Source: an uncultured Clostridia bacterium (GTDB lineage: Bacteria; Bacillota; Clostridia; UMGS1810). Taken from it: 8,744 nucleotides of DNA. The stretch lies in assembly GCA_937959315.1 (NCBI GenBank), contig CALGRC010000053.1, forward strand, positions 1-8,744, written 5' to 3'. The first letter of the stretch is position 1. Each line of letters opens with the position of its first letter. The notes under the pieces are model-generated. The model was not told the origin of the DNA. It saw only the letters and a program-made list of their open reading frames with translations, and ran no database searches. Shown piece after piece: positions 1 to 7,469 of this stretch. Position numbers and translations under genes: made by a program.

Positions 1-1064
1 TCCACCAGCAGCACCGGGCTGGATTGGCTGGCCATCGCGCCGACTTCTACCGGGATGGCAGATACCTGCCCGGAAATAGGGGCAGTCACTATTGCATTGC
101 TCAACTGCTCACGCGCAATATCCAGCGCCGCCTGCGCGCTTTGCACCGATGCGGAAGCGCTTTGCGCATTCTGCGGGTTGATGACATTCTGCGTCAAATC
201 CAAATTCTCCCTCGCTGCGTTTAAACTCGCCTGTGCATTGTCCAGCCGGCTTTTGGCGCTCTCCAGCTCCGCATCTTTGTTTAAAACCGCTGTATTGTAC
301 TGCTCCTGGGCAATGTCATACCGGCTTTTGGCGCTGTCCAATGTCTGTTTTGCACCGTCCTGCGCCGATGAAAGCTGCGCCTGTGCCGTTGTCAACTGAT
401 TTTCAGCCGCTTCTAGCTGCTGCTTGGACACACCGCCCTGTTCATAGAGCTGCTGCAGCCGTTCAAATGCCAATTTTGCTGAATCGTATGCCACCTGTGC
501 AGCTGCCACCGCTGTATTGCTGTCATACGATGCCTGCGCGCGTTCATAGGCGCCCTTCGCCTCATCAAGGGTTGCCTGTGCCTGCTTCACGGCCGACCCG
601 CTCTCATTGGCCGCCTTGGCGCGTTCATAGGCGCTTTGTGCATTGCTGTATTCCAGCTCCGCCGCAGTCAGCGCCTGCTCCAGTTGGGTTATGCTCTGCT
701 GCGCACCGCCGCCGACGGCATTGTTGTAGGCCGCCTGCGCACTGGCCAGCCCCGCTTCCGCCTGCCGCACCTGCAGCCGCAAATCTGTATCGTCGATGGT
801 GTACAATACATCGCCGCGGTTGACGGTATCCCCCAATTTTACCCGCACACCAGTCACGTTCCCCGACACTTTGGGCACCACTGCCACACTGGCCTGCGGA
901 TTGACAGTGCCGGTATAGGTTAAATATGACGCCACGCCGCCGCGCGCAGCCTGCGCTACCGTAATACTTGTCGCGGCTTCCTCGGCCGCTTCCTGCCCGC
1001 CGCACCCAGCGGCCAGCAGGGCAACCAGGCAGACGCACAATACACTTGCTGTTTTCCGTTTCAT
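1..1064 (-). CDS. Membrane-fusion (HlyD/RND-type) efflux adaptor lipoprotein, 3' end outside window
   Basis: This is the periplasmic-adaptor subunit of a tripartite efflux or secretion pump, linking a cytoplasmic-membrane transporter to a TolC-like duct. The frame is open from the ATG at 1064 to the left edge: 354 codons are visible and the C-terminus is missing. An AGGAGG lies 6 nt upstream of the ATG. Residues 1-21 are a lipoprotein signal with lipobox LAAGC (Cys21). Residues about 58-93 form the first lipoyl half (VPKVSGNV, VKLGDTVNRGDVLYTID). Residues about 94-323 are an Ala/Gln-rich coiled-coil hairpin. Residues 325-343 begin the second lipoyl half (IVTAPISGQVSAIPVEVGA). At the hairpin tip, R202, L206 and S213 have the exact spacing of the AcrA-family RLS motif that contacts TolC. 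The hairpin is far longer than in AcrA. The gene follows the TolC-like gene by 28 nt, so they are almost certainly one operon. The transporter (RND or MacB-type ABC) is inferred to lie off the left edge, so the pump class is unknown. Confidence 0.9.
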   Translation of the reverse strand, partial: MKRKTASVLCVCLVALLAAGCGGQEAAEEAATSITVAQAARGGVASYLTYTGTVNPQASVAVVPKVSGNVTGVRVKLGDTVNRGDVLYTIDDTDLRLQVRQAEAGLASAQAAYNNAVGGGAQQSITQLEQALTAAELEYSNAQSAYERAKAANESGSAVKQAQATLDEAKGAYERAQASYDSNTAVAAAQVAYDSAKLAFERLQQLYEQGGVSKQQLEAAENQLTTAQAQLSSAQDGAKQTLDSAKSRYDIAQEQYNTAVLNKDAELESAKSRLDNAQASLNAARENLDLTQNVINPQNAQSASASVQSAQAALDIAREQLSNAIVTAPISGQVSAIPVEVGAMASQSSPVLLV

Positions 1065-1092
1065 GATTGACCTCCTAAGATTCCCAATTGCT

Positions 1093-2229
1093 TTACCGGG
1101 CAGCCATATTGCCTACGGTATACGAAAATTCATACTGTGCTGTCCCCATCAGCGCGCCATACAATGCATCCGCATATGCCAATTTCCCATCCAGCGCTTC
1201 ATTCGCCGCGTCTTCCAGCTCATTTGCAGTAATCATGCCCAGTTCAAACTGCGCCTTGGCAATTTCATAGCTTTTGTCATTCAAATCAGCCGATTTTTCT
1301 GCAAGTGCTAGGGAATCAAACGCTTTTGCCATGGTATCATATGCTTTTGCCACATTGATTTTCAGTGTCTCAATGGTATTACGCAATTGATATGCCGCAG
1401 CGTCATAACCATATTTTGCCTTTTTATAAGCATATGTATTGTCGGTATACCAACCGTCTACCGCACGGTAATTGAGCTCTTCTATCTTGGTTTGCAGACG
1501 GGCATTCTCTACATCCATGCCGTTTTCCTCCGCCTGTTTCATTGCATCCTCAAGCTTGGTTTCCGGTTTCGCCGGCACCTCCAGCGTCCCCGTCACCGTA
1601 AGCGCCTCGTCAATTGGAACCCCAACGGCATTTTTCAATGCCATCGCATTGATATCCACATTGCGCTTGGACTGCGCCAAATTGGACTGCGCAGTTTCCA
1701 CAGAAAGGCCGACAGTTTCCAGTTCCAACTGGGAAATAGCCCCTTGTGCCAGCTTGGTTTCTGCAATCTGGTACCGTTCCTGCGCCGCCGCCAGGTCGTT
1801 TTCATACAAAGCCACCCGTTCTACAGAGGTAGCATATTGATAATACGCCGATTTTACGCCTAGTTTGACCGTTTCCCTGACTTGTTCCAGCACATTTTCA
1901 GCCATATCCAGCGAAATTTGCGCCGTTTCCACACCATATCCATTCATCGCATAGTAATTCTGATAATTTGCCGAAGCAAACGTCATAGCCGGCGACGGGT
2001 TGGTTACCGCGCGTTTGGCGGTAATCCTAGCGCCTTCCGCCTCTTGTACGGCTGTTTCACTCTGATCCACCGTCGCTTCGGCAGAAAGAACCTGCGGGTG
2101 GTTTTGGGCGGCATATTCCATTGCCTGAGAAAGCGTCATCGTCTTTGGCGCCGCAGTTTCAGCACACACACCAAGCGGCGCCGCTGCAAGGCTAAGCGCG
2201 CACAATGCGCCAATTAATTGTCTTTTCAT
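1093..2229 (-). CDS. TolC-family outer-membrane-efflux-like protein
   Basis: A 378-residue secreted protein of the TolC (OEP) family, the duct component of tripartite pumps. Residues 1-23 are a signal peptide (basic MKRQ, hydrophobic core, cleavage expected after VCA). The mature part is two structural repeats. Repeat 1 has helices at about 31-72 and 109-202 with a tip turn at KLAQGAISQLELE (159-171). Repeat 2 has helices at about 225-257 and 276-365 with a tip turn at QFELGMITANELED (327-340). These match the helix-turn regions of TolC that meet the adaptor. The stretches where TolC forms outer-membrane beta-strands are only about 35 residues (73-108) and about 18 residues (258-275), so a normal barrel is doubtful. 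The start at 2229 was chosen because AAGGAG lies 7 nt upstream and the signal peptide begins there. In-frame codons further upstream run into the promoter. It is the first gene of an operon with the adaptor lipoprotein. Family assignment is firm; substrate is unknown. Confidence 0.85.
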   Translation of the reverse strand: MKRQLIGALCALSLAAAPLGVCAETAAPKTMTLSQAMEYAAQNHPQVLSAEATVDQSETAVQEAEGARITAKRAVTNPSPAMTFASANYQNYYAMNGYGVETAQISLDMAENVLEQVRETVKLGVKSAYYQYATSVERVALYENDLAAAQERYQIAETKLAQGAISQLELETVGLSVETAQSNLAQSKRNVDINAMALKNAVGVPIDEALTVTGTLEVPAKPETKLEDAMKQAEENGMDVENARLQTKIEELNYRAVDGWYTDNTYAYKKAKYGYDAAAYQLRNTIETLKINVAKAYDTMAKAFDSLALAEKSADLNDKSYEIAKAQFELGMITANELEDAANEALDGKLAYADALYGALMGTAQYEFSYTVGNMAAR

Positions 2230-2282
2230 AGTACAGCTCCTTCCCGTTTTCACGCCATTTTTCAGTTTTTCACAAAACAAAC

Positions 2283-2340
2283 ACAATATTTGCGCACTCA
2301 TTATACGCCCATTTCATATAGAAGTCAATCGAAATATTGT
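2283..2340. repeat. Perfect 9-bp inverted repeat flanking the efflux promoter (candidate operator pair)
   Basis: ACAATATTT at 2283-2291 and its exact reverse complement AAATATTGT at 2332-2340 lie on either side of the promoter, with centres 49 bp apart. One arm lies at the predicted transcription start and the other just upstream of the -35 box. Each arm contains the self-complementary core AATATT. This layout would suit a repressor binding two sites or looping DNA. The region is AT-rich, so chance is possible. No regulator gene is visible in the window. Confidence 0.45.
2300..2328 (-). promoter_or_regulatory. Sigma-A promoter of the TolC-like/adaptor operon
   Basis: On the minus strand, TTGACT (2323-2328) and a perfect TATAAT (2300-2305) are separated by exactly 17 bp, close to the sigma-A consensus. 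Transcription should start near 2293, leaving a leader of about 64 nt before the TolC-like ATG at 2229. A perfect 9-bp inverted repeat brackets the promoter (see separate entry), suggesting repression. Seen directly in sequence; activity is inferred. Confidence 0.85.
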
Positions 2341-2402
2341 AAACAAATTATGAATTTAAACTTTTGGTTAACTAAGACAAATGCCACGTGCTTTCTAACC
2401 TT

Positions 2403-3779
2403 TTATTTTATCAAAAATTTACTGGCATATCCCCATATAAACACCAATACAATGATGAACGGCAGGATAAAGGTCACATAAAACCGCAATTTTTTTGGAA
2501 ATTGAAGCCCTTTCCCCATATTGGCCTCAGCAAGAAATCCATCCCAGCCCCAGCCATACCGCGTCACACAAAACGCCAGATACACCAGCGAACCCAGCGG
2601 CAGCAAATTGTTGCTGACAATAAAATCCTCCAAATCCATAAAGGTACTGCCTGCGCCCAGCGGCTGGATACCGGACAGCACATTAAACCCCAGCGCACAT
2701 GGCAGCGACAGCAGGGCTATCACCACGATATTGACAGCGGCCGCTTTTTTACGCGGCCAGCCCCACAAGTCCATACCAAAGGACAAGATATTTTCAAAAA
2801 CCGCAATCACTGTAGTGAGCGCCGCAAACGACAGAAACACAAAAAACAACGCGCCCCACAGCCGTCCGCCCGGCATGGCGTTGAAAATATTGGGCAGCGT
2901 AACAAACACCAGCCCCGGGCCGCTGCCAGGGTTCACATCAAACGCAAAGCAAGCGGGAAATACTATCAATCCTGAAATGACAGCCACCAGCGTATCCATC
3001 ATCAGTACGCTGACCGCCTCCCCGGTCAGCGACCGTTCCTTCCCGATATAGCTTCCAAAAATAGCCAGAGATCCAATGCCAATGGACAGCGTAAAAAATG
3101 CCTGCCCCATGGCTGCAAATACCGTATTCATCATGCCTTGCTGCGCCATTTTTGAAAAATCAGGTTTCAAATAAAACGACAGCCCTTCTGCCGCACCGGG
3201 CAGGGTAACGCTGCGCACCGCCAATACAAGCATAATGATAAACAAGCTGCTCATCATGATTTTTGTTATCTTTTCCACGCCCTTTTGTAAACCAGCCATA
3301 CACACGCCAAACCCCAGCAGCACAGTTACCAGCATCCAAAAAACCATCGGCAGCGGCTGGCTGGTCATATCGGTAAATGCCTGTTCTACCTGCGCCGGCC
3401 CCAAGCCTACAAACTGGCCTGAAGCCAGTTTGACAAAATAGGCCAGCATCCATCCGCCAATGGTGGTGTAAAACATCATCAGCAAATAGTTGCCTGCCAT
3501 GGCAACATAGCCATACCAATGCCATTTGGTGCCCGGCGGCTCCAGCACCCGGAAGGAGGCCGCCACACTCCGCTGGCTGGCGCGCCCCACCGAAAATTCC
3601 ATCACCATAACCGGCAAGCCCAGCATCACCAAAAACACCAAATAAATCACTACAAATGCCGCGCCGCCATACTGCCCCGTAATATAAGGGAACCGCCAGA
3701 CATTCCCCAGCCCAATGGCACAGCCCGCCGCCAAAAATAAAAAACCCAGCCGCGAAGACAGCCTTTCCCGCTGATGCAC
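2403..3779 (-). CDS. Sodium-dependent transporter, neurotransmitter:sodium symporter (NSS/SNF) family
   Basis: A 458-residue integral membrane protein of the NSS family (LeuT fold), expected to import an amino acid or related amine with sodium. TM1 carries the signature GLGNVWRFPY (23-32), with the gate arginine at 29, followed by GGAAFVVIYL leading TM2 and EFSVGR at its end. TM6 contains FFTLSIGIGSLAIFGSY (228-244). TM8 contains LTTVIAVFEN (321-330), the region that holds the Na2-site hydroxyls in LeuT. TM10 contains SNNLLPLGSL (389-398). I count 11 membrane segments, ending at about 431-455, so it lacks the twelfth helix, as in the Tyt1/MhsT-like bacterial members. The start is a GTG at 3779: GGGGAGG sits 6 nt upstream and a promoter lies just beyond, whereas longer in-frame starts lie within or upstream of that promoter. 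It is a stand-alone unit between the gpmI terminator and the efflux promoter. The substrate cannot be read from sequence alone. Confidence 0.92.
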   Translation of the reverse strand: MHQRERLSSRLGFLFLAAGCAIGLGNVWRFPYITGQYGGAAFVVIYLVFLVMLGLPVMVMEFSVGRASQRSVAASFRVLEPPGTKWHWYGYVAMAGNYLLMMFYTTIGGWMLAYFVKLASGQFVGLGPAQVEQAFTDMTSQPLPMVFWMLVTVLLGFGVCMAGLQKGVEKITKIMMSSLFIIMLVLAVRSVTLPGAAEGLSFYLKPDFSKMAQQGMMNTVFAAMGQAFFTLSIGIGSLAIFGSYIGKERSLTGEAVSVLMMDTLVAVISGLIVFPACFAFDVNPGSGPGLVFVTLPNIFNAMPGGRLWGALFFVFLSFAALTTVIAVFENILSFGMDLWGWPRKKAAAVNIVVIALLSLPCALGFNVLSGIQPLGAGSTFMDLEDFIVSNNLLPLGSLVYLAFCVTRYGWGWDGFLAEANMGKGLQFPKKLRFYVTFILPFIIVLVFIWGYASKFLIK

Positions 3780-3785
3780 AAAAAT

Positions 3786-3792
3786 CCTCCCC
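3786..3792 (-). promoter_or_regulatory. Ribosome binding site fixing the GTG start of the NSS transporter
   Basis: GGGGAGG on the minus strand, 6 nt before the GTG at 3777-3779. The next in-frame ATG upstream lies inside the -35/-10 spacer of the promoter, so this site decides the start. Confidence 0.8.
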
Positions 3793-3809
3793 TTTTTGCT
3801 GTTTTTGCT

Positions 3810-3838
3810 ATTGTACCCCATACCAGGCAAAATATCAA
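3810..3838 (-). promoter_or_regulatory. Sigma-A promoter of the NSS transporter gene
   Basis: On the minus strand, TTGATA (3833-3838) and TACAAT (3810-3815) are separated by 17 bp. The start of transcription would be near 3803, about 24 nt before the GTG. The promoter begins 13 bp after the gpmI terminator, so the transporter is probably transcribed independently of glycolysis genes. The 12 bases TGGGGTACAATA around the -10 are identical to those of the pgk promoter. Confidence 0.75.
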
Positions 3839-3851
3839 CCTGCCCGCCCAA

Positions 3852-3891
3852 TAAAAAAACCGGTGCAGGCAACTCTTCCCGCACCGGTTTT
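3852..3891 (-). terminator. Intrinsic terminator after gpmI
   Basis: On the minus strand, AAAACCGGTGC (3881-3891) pairs perfectly with GCACCGGTTTT (3856-3866) across a 14-nt loop and runs into seven T residues (3853-3859). It starts 9 nt after the gpmI stop codon and closes the pgk-tpiA-gpmI unit. Confidence 0.95.
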
Positions 3892-3900
3892 ATCTGCATG

Positions 3901-5430
3901 TTATTTCTCAATCAAGCTCTCGCCGGTCATCTCCGCCGGCTTTTCAATCCCCATAATATCCAGCATGGTAGGCGCAAGGTCGGCCAGCCGTCCCTTTTTC
4001 AGCTTGACATCACCAATACCCGCCACGATAAACGGCACCACATTGGTGGTATGCGCAGTAAAGACCGAATGATCGGCCGGGTCCAGCATTTGTTCGGCGT
4101 TGCCGTGGTCGGCGGTAATGAGGATGACACCGCCCTTTTCCAGCACCTTGTCTGCCACTTTGCCAATGCATTCATCCACAGCCTCTACCGCCTTGACCGC
4201 CGCTTCCATCACGCCGGTGTGCCCTACCATATCGCAGTTGGCAAAATTCAAAATCACCGCATCGTAATCCACCTTATCCAATGCCTCCAGCAGCTTGTCG
4301 GTCACAATGTACGCGCTCATTTCCGGCTGCAAATCATAAGTGGCCACCTTTGGCGACGGCACCAAAATCCGGTCTTCGCCCGCATAGGGCTGCTCGACGC
4401 CGCCGTTGAAAAAGAAGGTCACATGCGCATATTTTTCAGTTTCCGCAATGCGCAGCTGCTTCATCCCCAGCTTACTGATATACTCGCCAAACGTATTGGT
4501 CAGCTTTTCCGGTTTGAACGCCACATCTACATTGGGCATATTCGCATCATACTGGGTCATGCACACAAAATGTACCGGGAAGTAGGCGCGCGCAAACCCT
4601 GTAAATGCCGGGTCAACCAGTGTGCGGGTGATTTCCCGCGCACGGTCGGGCCGGAAATTGAAAAAGATGACCGAATCATCCTGCTGGATGGTACCCACCG
4701 GTACGCCGTCTTTGGTAACAACCGCCGGCACGATAAATTCATCGGTCACATCCTGGTTGTACGATTCCGCAATGCAGGTGACCGCCGATTCACACAGCTC
4801 GCCCTTGCCAAACACCATAGCGTCATACGCCTTCTGCACCCGCTCCCAGCGGTTGTCGCGGTCCATCACATAATACCGCCCCATGACGGTTGCAATTTCA
4901 CCCACGCCAATGGTGCGGATTTTCTCTACCAGTTCCTTGGCAAAATCCACGCCGCTAGTCGGGGAAACATCCCGCCCGTCCATAAAACAGTGGACATATA
5001 CCTTTTGCAGGCCCTGCCGCTTGGCAAGCTCAAGCACCGCATACAGGTGGCTGTTGTGGCTGTGTACACCGCCATCCGACAAAAGACCCATTACATGCAG
5101 CGCCGTACCGTTGTCCCGGCAGTTTTTACAGGCTGCAAGCAGTGCCTCGTTTTCAAAAAAATCGCCGTCGGCAATGGATTTGGTAATCCGGGTGAGCTCC
5201 TGATAGACAACCCGGCCCGCGCCAATATTGGTATGCCCCACTTCAGAATTGCCCATCTGGCCCTCTGGCAGGCCCACATCCATACCGCTGGCATGGATGA
5301 TGGAATTGGGGTACTGCGCCATCAGGCGGTCCATGTTGGGAGTGCTAGCCGCCGCCACTGCATTCCCTTCTATGATATCGCTCTTGCCATAGCCGTCCAA
5401 AATGGCAAGCATCACTGGTTTTTTCCTCAT
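3901..5430 (-). CDS. gpmI: 2,3-bisphosphoglycerate-independent phosphoglycerate mutase
   Basis: This enzyme interconverts 3-phosphoglycerate and 2-phosphoglycerate in glycolysis and gluconeogenesis, through a phosphoserine intermediate with two Mn(II) ions. It is a cytosolic member of the alkaline phosphatase superfamily. The 509-residue length is standard. Metal and catalytic residues are all in place: D12 (LDGYG), the nucleophile S62 (MGNSEVGH), D400 and H404 (NCDMVGHTG), D441 and H442 (TADHGNAE), and H460 (FTAHTTNVVP). Substrate-pocket residues are also present: H123 (SDGGVHSH), D151-R153-D154 (DGRD), R185, R191, R260/R263 (NFRPDRAR) and K333 (TEKYAHVT). The ATG has an AGGAGG 6 nt upstream that overlaps the tpiA stop codon. 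The intergenic gap is only 10 nt, so translation is probably coupled with tpiA. A terminator follows immediately. Confidence 0.98.
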   Translation of the reverse strand: MRKKPVMLAILDGYGKSDIIEGNAVAAASTPNMDRLMAQYPNSIIHASGMDVGLPEGQMGNSEVGHTNIGAGRVVYQELTRITKSIADGDFFENEALLAACKNCRDNGTALHVMGLLSDGGVHSHNSHLYAVLELAKRQGLQKVYVHCFMDGRDVSPTSGVDFAKELVEKIRTIGVGEIATVMGRYYVMDRDNRWERVQKAYDAMVFGKGELCESAVTCIAESYNQDVTDEFIVPAVVTKDGVPVGTIQQDDSVIFFNFRPDRAREITRTLVDPAFTGFARAYFPVHFVCMTQYDANMPNVDVAFKPEKLTNTFGEYISKLGMKQLRIAETEKYAHVTFFFNGGVEQPYAGEDRILVPSPKVATYDLQPEMSAYIVTDKLLEALDKVDYDAVILNFANCDMVGHTGVMEAAVKAVEAVDECIGKVADKVLEKGGVILITADHGNAEQMLDPADHSVFTAHTTNVVPFIVAGIGDVKLKKGRLADLAPTMLDIMGIEKPAEMTGESLIEK

Positions 5431-5440
5431 TTTTATCCTC

Positions 5441-6187
5441 CTAGCTGTTCACAATCACACTAAAATCCTGTGCCTTCAGGCTGGCGCCGCCAACCAATCC
5501 ACCGTCAATGTCCGGTTTGGCAAACAGCTCCGCCGCATTGCCCGCATTGACGCTGCCGCCATACTGCACAATGACTTGGCCGGCGGCATCCTGCCCATAT
5601 ACGCCGGCAATGGCATCACGGATGGCCTTGCACACCTCCTGCGCCTGGTCGCTGGTGGCCGTTTTGCCGGTACCGATAGCCCAAATAGGCTCATAGGCGA
5701 TGATGGTTTTCGCCACCTGCTCCTTGGAAAGGCCAAGCAGCGCAATTTTGGTCTGCATAGCCACCAGCTCGCAGGTAACGCCCTGTTCCCGCTGCTCCAG
5801 GCTTTCGCCAACGCACACAATCGGGATAAGGTTATGCTCAAAAGCCTTCTTCACCTTTTTGTTAACCGTCTCGTCAGTCTCGGCAAAATACTGCCGCCGC
5901 TCGGAATGGCCGATGATGACATATTGTACCCCGATTTCGGTCAGCATATCCGGCGCGATTTCCCCCGTGTAAGCGCCGCTCTCTTCAAAATACAAATTCT
6001 GCGCACCCACGGCGATGTTGCTGCCTGCGCACGCCTTTACCGCGCAATCCAGCGATGTATACGGTACGCACACAATGACCTTGCTCTGTGCGTTTGCCAC
6101 CAGCGGCTTTAACTCCTCCAGCAGCGCTGCTGTCTGTGACGGGGTTTTGTTCATTTTCCAGTTTCCTGCTACAACTGTTTGTCTCAT
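5441..6187 (-). CDS. tpiA: Triose-phosphate isomerase
   Basis: A cytosolic TIM-barrel enzyme that interconverts dihydroxyacetone phosphate and glyceraldehyde 3-phosphate. The 248 residues match the family length. Catalytic residues are present: K11 in GNWKMN, H94 in IIGHSERR and E166 in AYEPIWAIGTGKTA, which also starts mobile loop 6. Phosphate-binding YGGSV (209-213) and LVGGASL (231-237) are also visible. The start at 6187 was chosen because GGAGG lies 8 nt upstream and MRQTVVAGNWKMN is the usual N-terminus. An in-frame ATG at 6214 has no ribosome binding site and abuts the terminator T-tract. The gene is separated from pgk by 69 nt containing an intrinsic terminator, and from gpmI by 10 nt. 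No convincing promoter was found between the terminator and this gene. Confidence 0.98.
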   Translation of the reverse strand: MRQTVVAGNWKMNKTPSQTAALLEELKPLVANAQSKVIVCVPYTSLDCAVKACAGSNIAVGAQNLYFEESGAYTGEIAPDMLTEIGVQYVIIGHSERRQYFAETDETVNKKVKKAFEHNLIPIVCVGESLEQREQGVTCELVAMQTKIALLGLSKEQVAKTIIAYEPIWAIGTGKTATSDQAQEVCKAIRDAIAGVYGQDAAGQVIVQYGGSVNAGNAAELFAKPDIDGGLVGGASLKAQDFSVIVNS

Positions 6188-6219
6188 ATCCGTTTCCTCC
6201 TCGGTTTTATTCATATGGA

Positions 6220-6246
6220 TAAAAACCCCTCCGGCGCCGGAGGGGT
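6220..6246 (-). terminator. Intrinsic terminator/attenuator hairpin between pgk and tpiA
   Basis: A perfect 22-bp palindrome (6225-6246; half-site ACCCCTCCGGC) folds into a very GC-rich stem with a minimal loop. On the minus strand it is followed by five T residues (6221-6225). It begins 10 nt after the pgk stop and ends about 33 nt before the tpiA ATG. There is no T-tract on the other side, so it should act only on leftward transcripts. It probably lowers tpiA-gpmI expression relative to pgk, or stabilises the pgk mRNA 3' end. Confidence 0.85.
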
Positions 6247-6256
6247 CTGGTTTGTC

Positions 6257-7441
6257 TTATTTATCGTTGAGTGCAGCAATCCCCGGCAGCTCGATGCCTT
6301 CCAAAAATTCCAGCGAAGCGCCGCCGCCCGTGGAGATGTGCGTCATCTTGTCAGCATAGCCAAGCTGCTCAACCGCCGCCGCGCTGTCGCCGCCGCCAAT
6401 GATGGTAATGGCGCCCGACTCGGCCACCGCTTTGGCAATGGCTTTGGTCCCTTTGGCAAATGCCGGGAACTCAAACACGCCCATCGGCCCGTTCCAAATC
6501 ACCGTCTTGGCCTTTTTGATGACCTCAGAAAACAGCTCGACCGTTTTGGGGCCAATATCCATGCCCATCTGATCGTCCGGGATGTTTTCCGACGGCACAA
6601 CCGTTGCCGGCGCATCCGCCTTAAATTCCGGCGCAACGACATTTTCTACCGGCAGCAGCAGTTCTACACCCTTTTGCTGTGCCTTTTCCATCAGTTTGCG
6701 GGCCAAATCCAGCTTTTCATCTTCGCAAATGGAAGTGCCAATGCCGTACCCCTTGGCCTTCAGGAAAGTATAGGCCATCCCGCCGCCAATGATGAGGTAA
6801 TCCACTTTATCCAGCAGGTTTTCAATGACGCCGATTTTATCCGATACCTTTGCACCGCCCAAAATGGCGACAAACGGGCGCTGCGGATTGGACAGCGCGC
6901 CGCCCATGATTTCAATTTCCTTTTGGATCAGGTAGCCGCACACGGCCGGCAGGTAAGCCGCCACCCCCGCAGTAGAGGCATGTGCGCGGTGCGCGGTGCC
7001 AAATGCGTCATTGACGTAGATTTCCGCCAAATCAGCAAGCTGTTTGGCAAACGCCGGGTCGTTCTTTTCCTCTTCCTTGTGGAACCGGACGTTTTCCAAA
7101 AGGACAATTTCGCCTTCTTTCATATTGGCAGTCAAAGCCTTGGCGCTCTCGCCCACCACGTCATCTGCCATTTTTACCTCTTGCCCCAAAAGCTCGCTCA
7201 AGCGTTTCGCAACTGGCTTCAGGCTGTATTTTTCATTAAATTCGCCCTTCGGCCGTCCCAAGTGCGAACACAGGATAACCTTCGCCCCATGCTTTACCAG
7301 GTACTGAATGGTAGGCAGCGCGCCCACCAGGCGGTTTTCATCCGTAATGTTCTTGTTTTCATCCAGCGGAACGTTAAAATCGCACCGGACCAGTACTTTT
7401 TTACCCTTGACGTCAATGTCTTCTATTGTCTTTTTATTCAT
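6257..7441 (-). CDS. pgk: Phosphoglycerate kinase
   Basis: Cytosolic enzyme that transfers the phosphate of 1,3-bisphosphoglycerate to ADP, giving 3-phosphoglycerate and ATP. The 394-residue length is normal. Visible motifs in order: KKVLVRCDFNVPLD (14-27, family signature), SHLGRP (59-64), ENVRFH (116-121), HRAHAS (151-156, substrate-binding basic patch), LGGAKVSDK (194-202), WNGPMGVFE (316-324, nucleotide site), IGGGDS (348-353) and STGGGA (370-375). The ATG at 7441 was chosen because GAGG sits 8 nt upstream and MNKKTI is a typical start. A GTG three codons earlier overlaps that ribosome binding site. The gene has its own promoter and lies 105 nt after the degV stop. The usual upstream partner gap is not here. 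Confidence 0.98.
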   Translation of the reverse strand: MNKKTIEDIDVKGKKVLVRCDFNVPLDENKNITDENRLVGALPTIQYLVKHGAKVILCSHLGRPKGEFNEKYSLKPVAKRLSELLGQEVKMADDVVGESAKALTANMKEGEIVLLENVRFHKEEEKNDPAFAKQLADLAEIYVNDAFGTAHRAHASTAGVAAYLPAVCGYLIQKEIEIMGGALSNPQRPFVAILGGAKVSDKIGVIENLLDKVDYLIIGGGMAYTFLKAKGYGIGTSICEDEKLDLARKLMEKAQQKGVELLLPVENVVAPEFKADAPATVVPSENIPDDQMGMDIGPKTVELFSEVIKKAKTVIWNGPMGVFEFPAFAKGTKAIAKAVAESGAITIIGGGDSAAAVEQLGYADKMTHISTGGGASLEFLEGIELPGIAALNDK

Positions 7442-7469
7442 GTCACACACCTCGTCCTTTCGTTTTCAC

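Noticed and set aside
94..780. Repetitive Ala/Gln-rich codons in the adaptor gene as a tandem DNA repeat
   Set aside because: The periodicity is the heptad-like pattern of a coiled coil (AQxxLxxA, YERA). No exact DNA unit repeats in tandem.
1093..2301. Longer TolC-like start at 2301
   Set aside because: That codon overlaps the -10 box and predicted start site. The signal peptide and ribosome binding site place the start at 2229.
2360..2402. Possible terminator after the NSS transporter (GGTTA/TAACC and a CACGTG core)
   Set aside because: The stem is only about 5 bp with a loop over 20 nt and no T-tract, so it is not convincing.
2403..3911. Longer NSS-transporter start near 3911 (TTG) or at the ATG near 3821
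   Set aside because: Both lie in or beyond the gpmI terminator and transporter promoter. The ribosome binding site and the family N-terminus support the GTG at 3779.
3796..5463. A 555-codon open frame on the plus strand opposite gpmI
   Set aside because: It is the antisense frame of a well-conserved gene. Its translation is His/Arg/Gln-rich with no recognisable domain, and such frames arise from codon bias.
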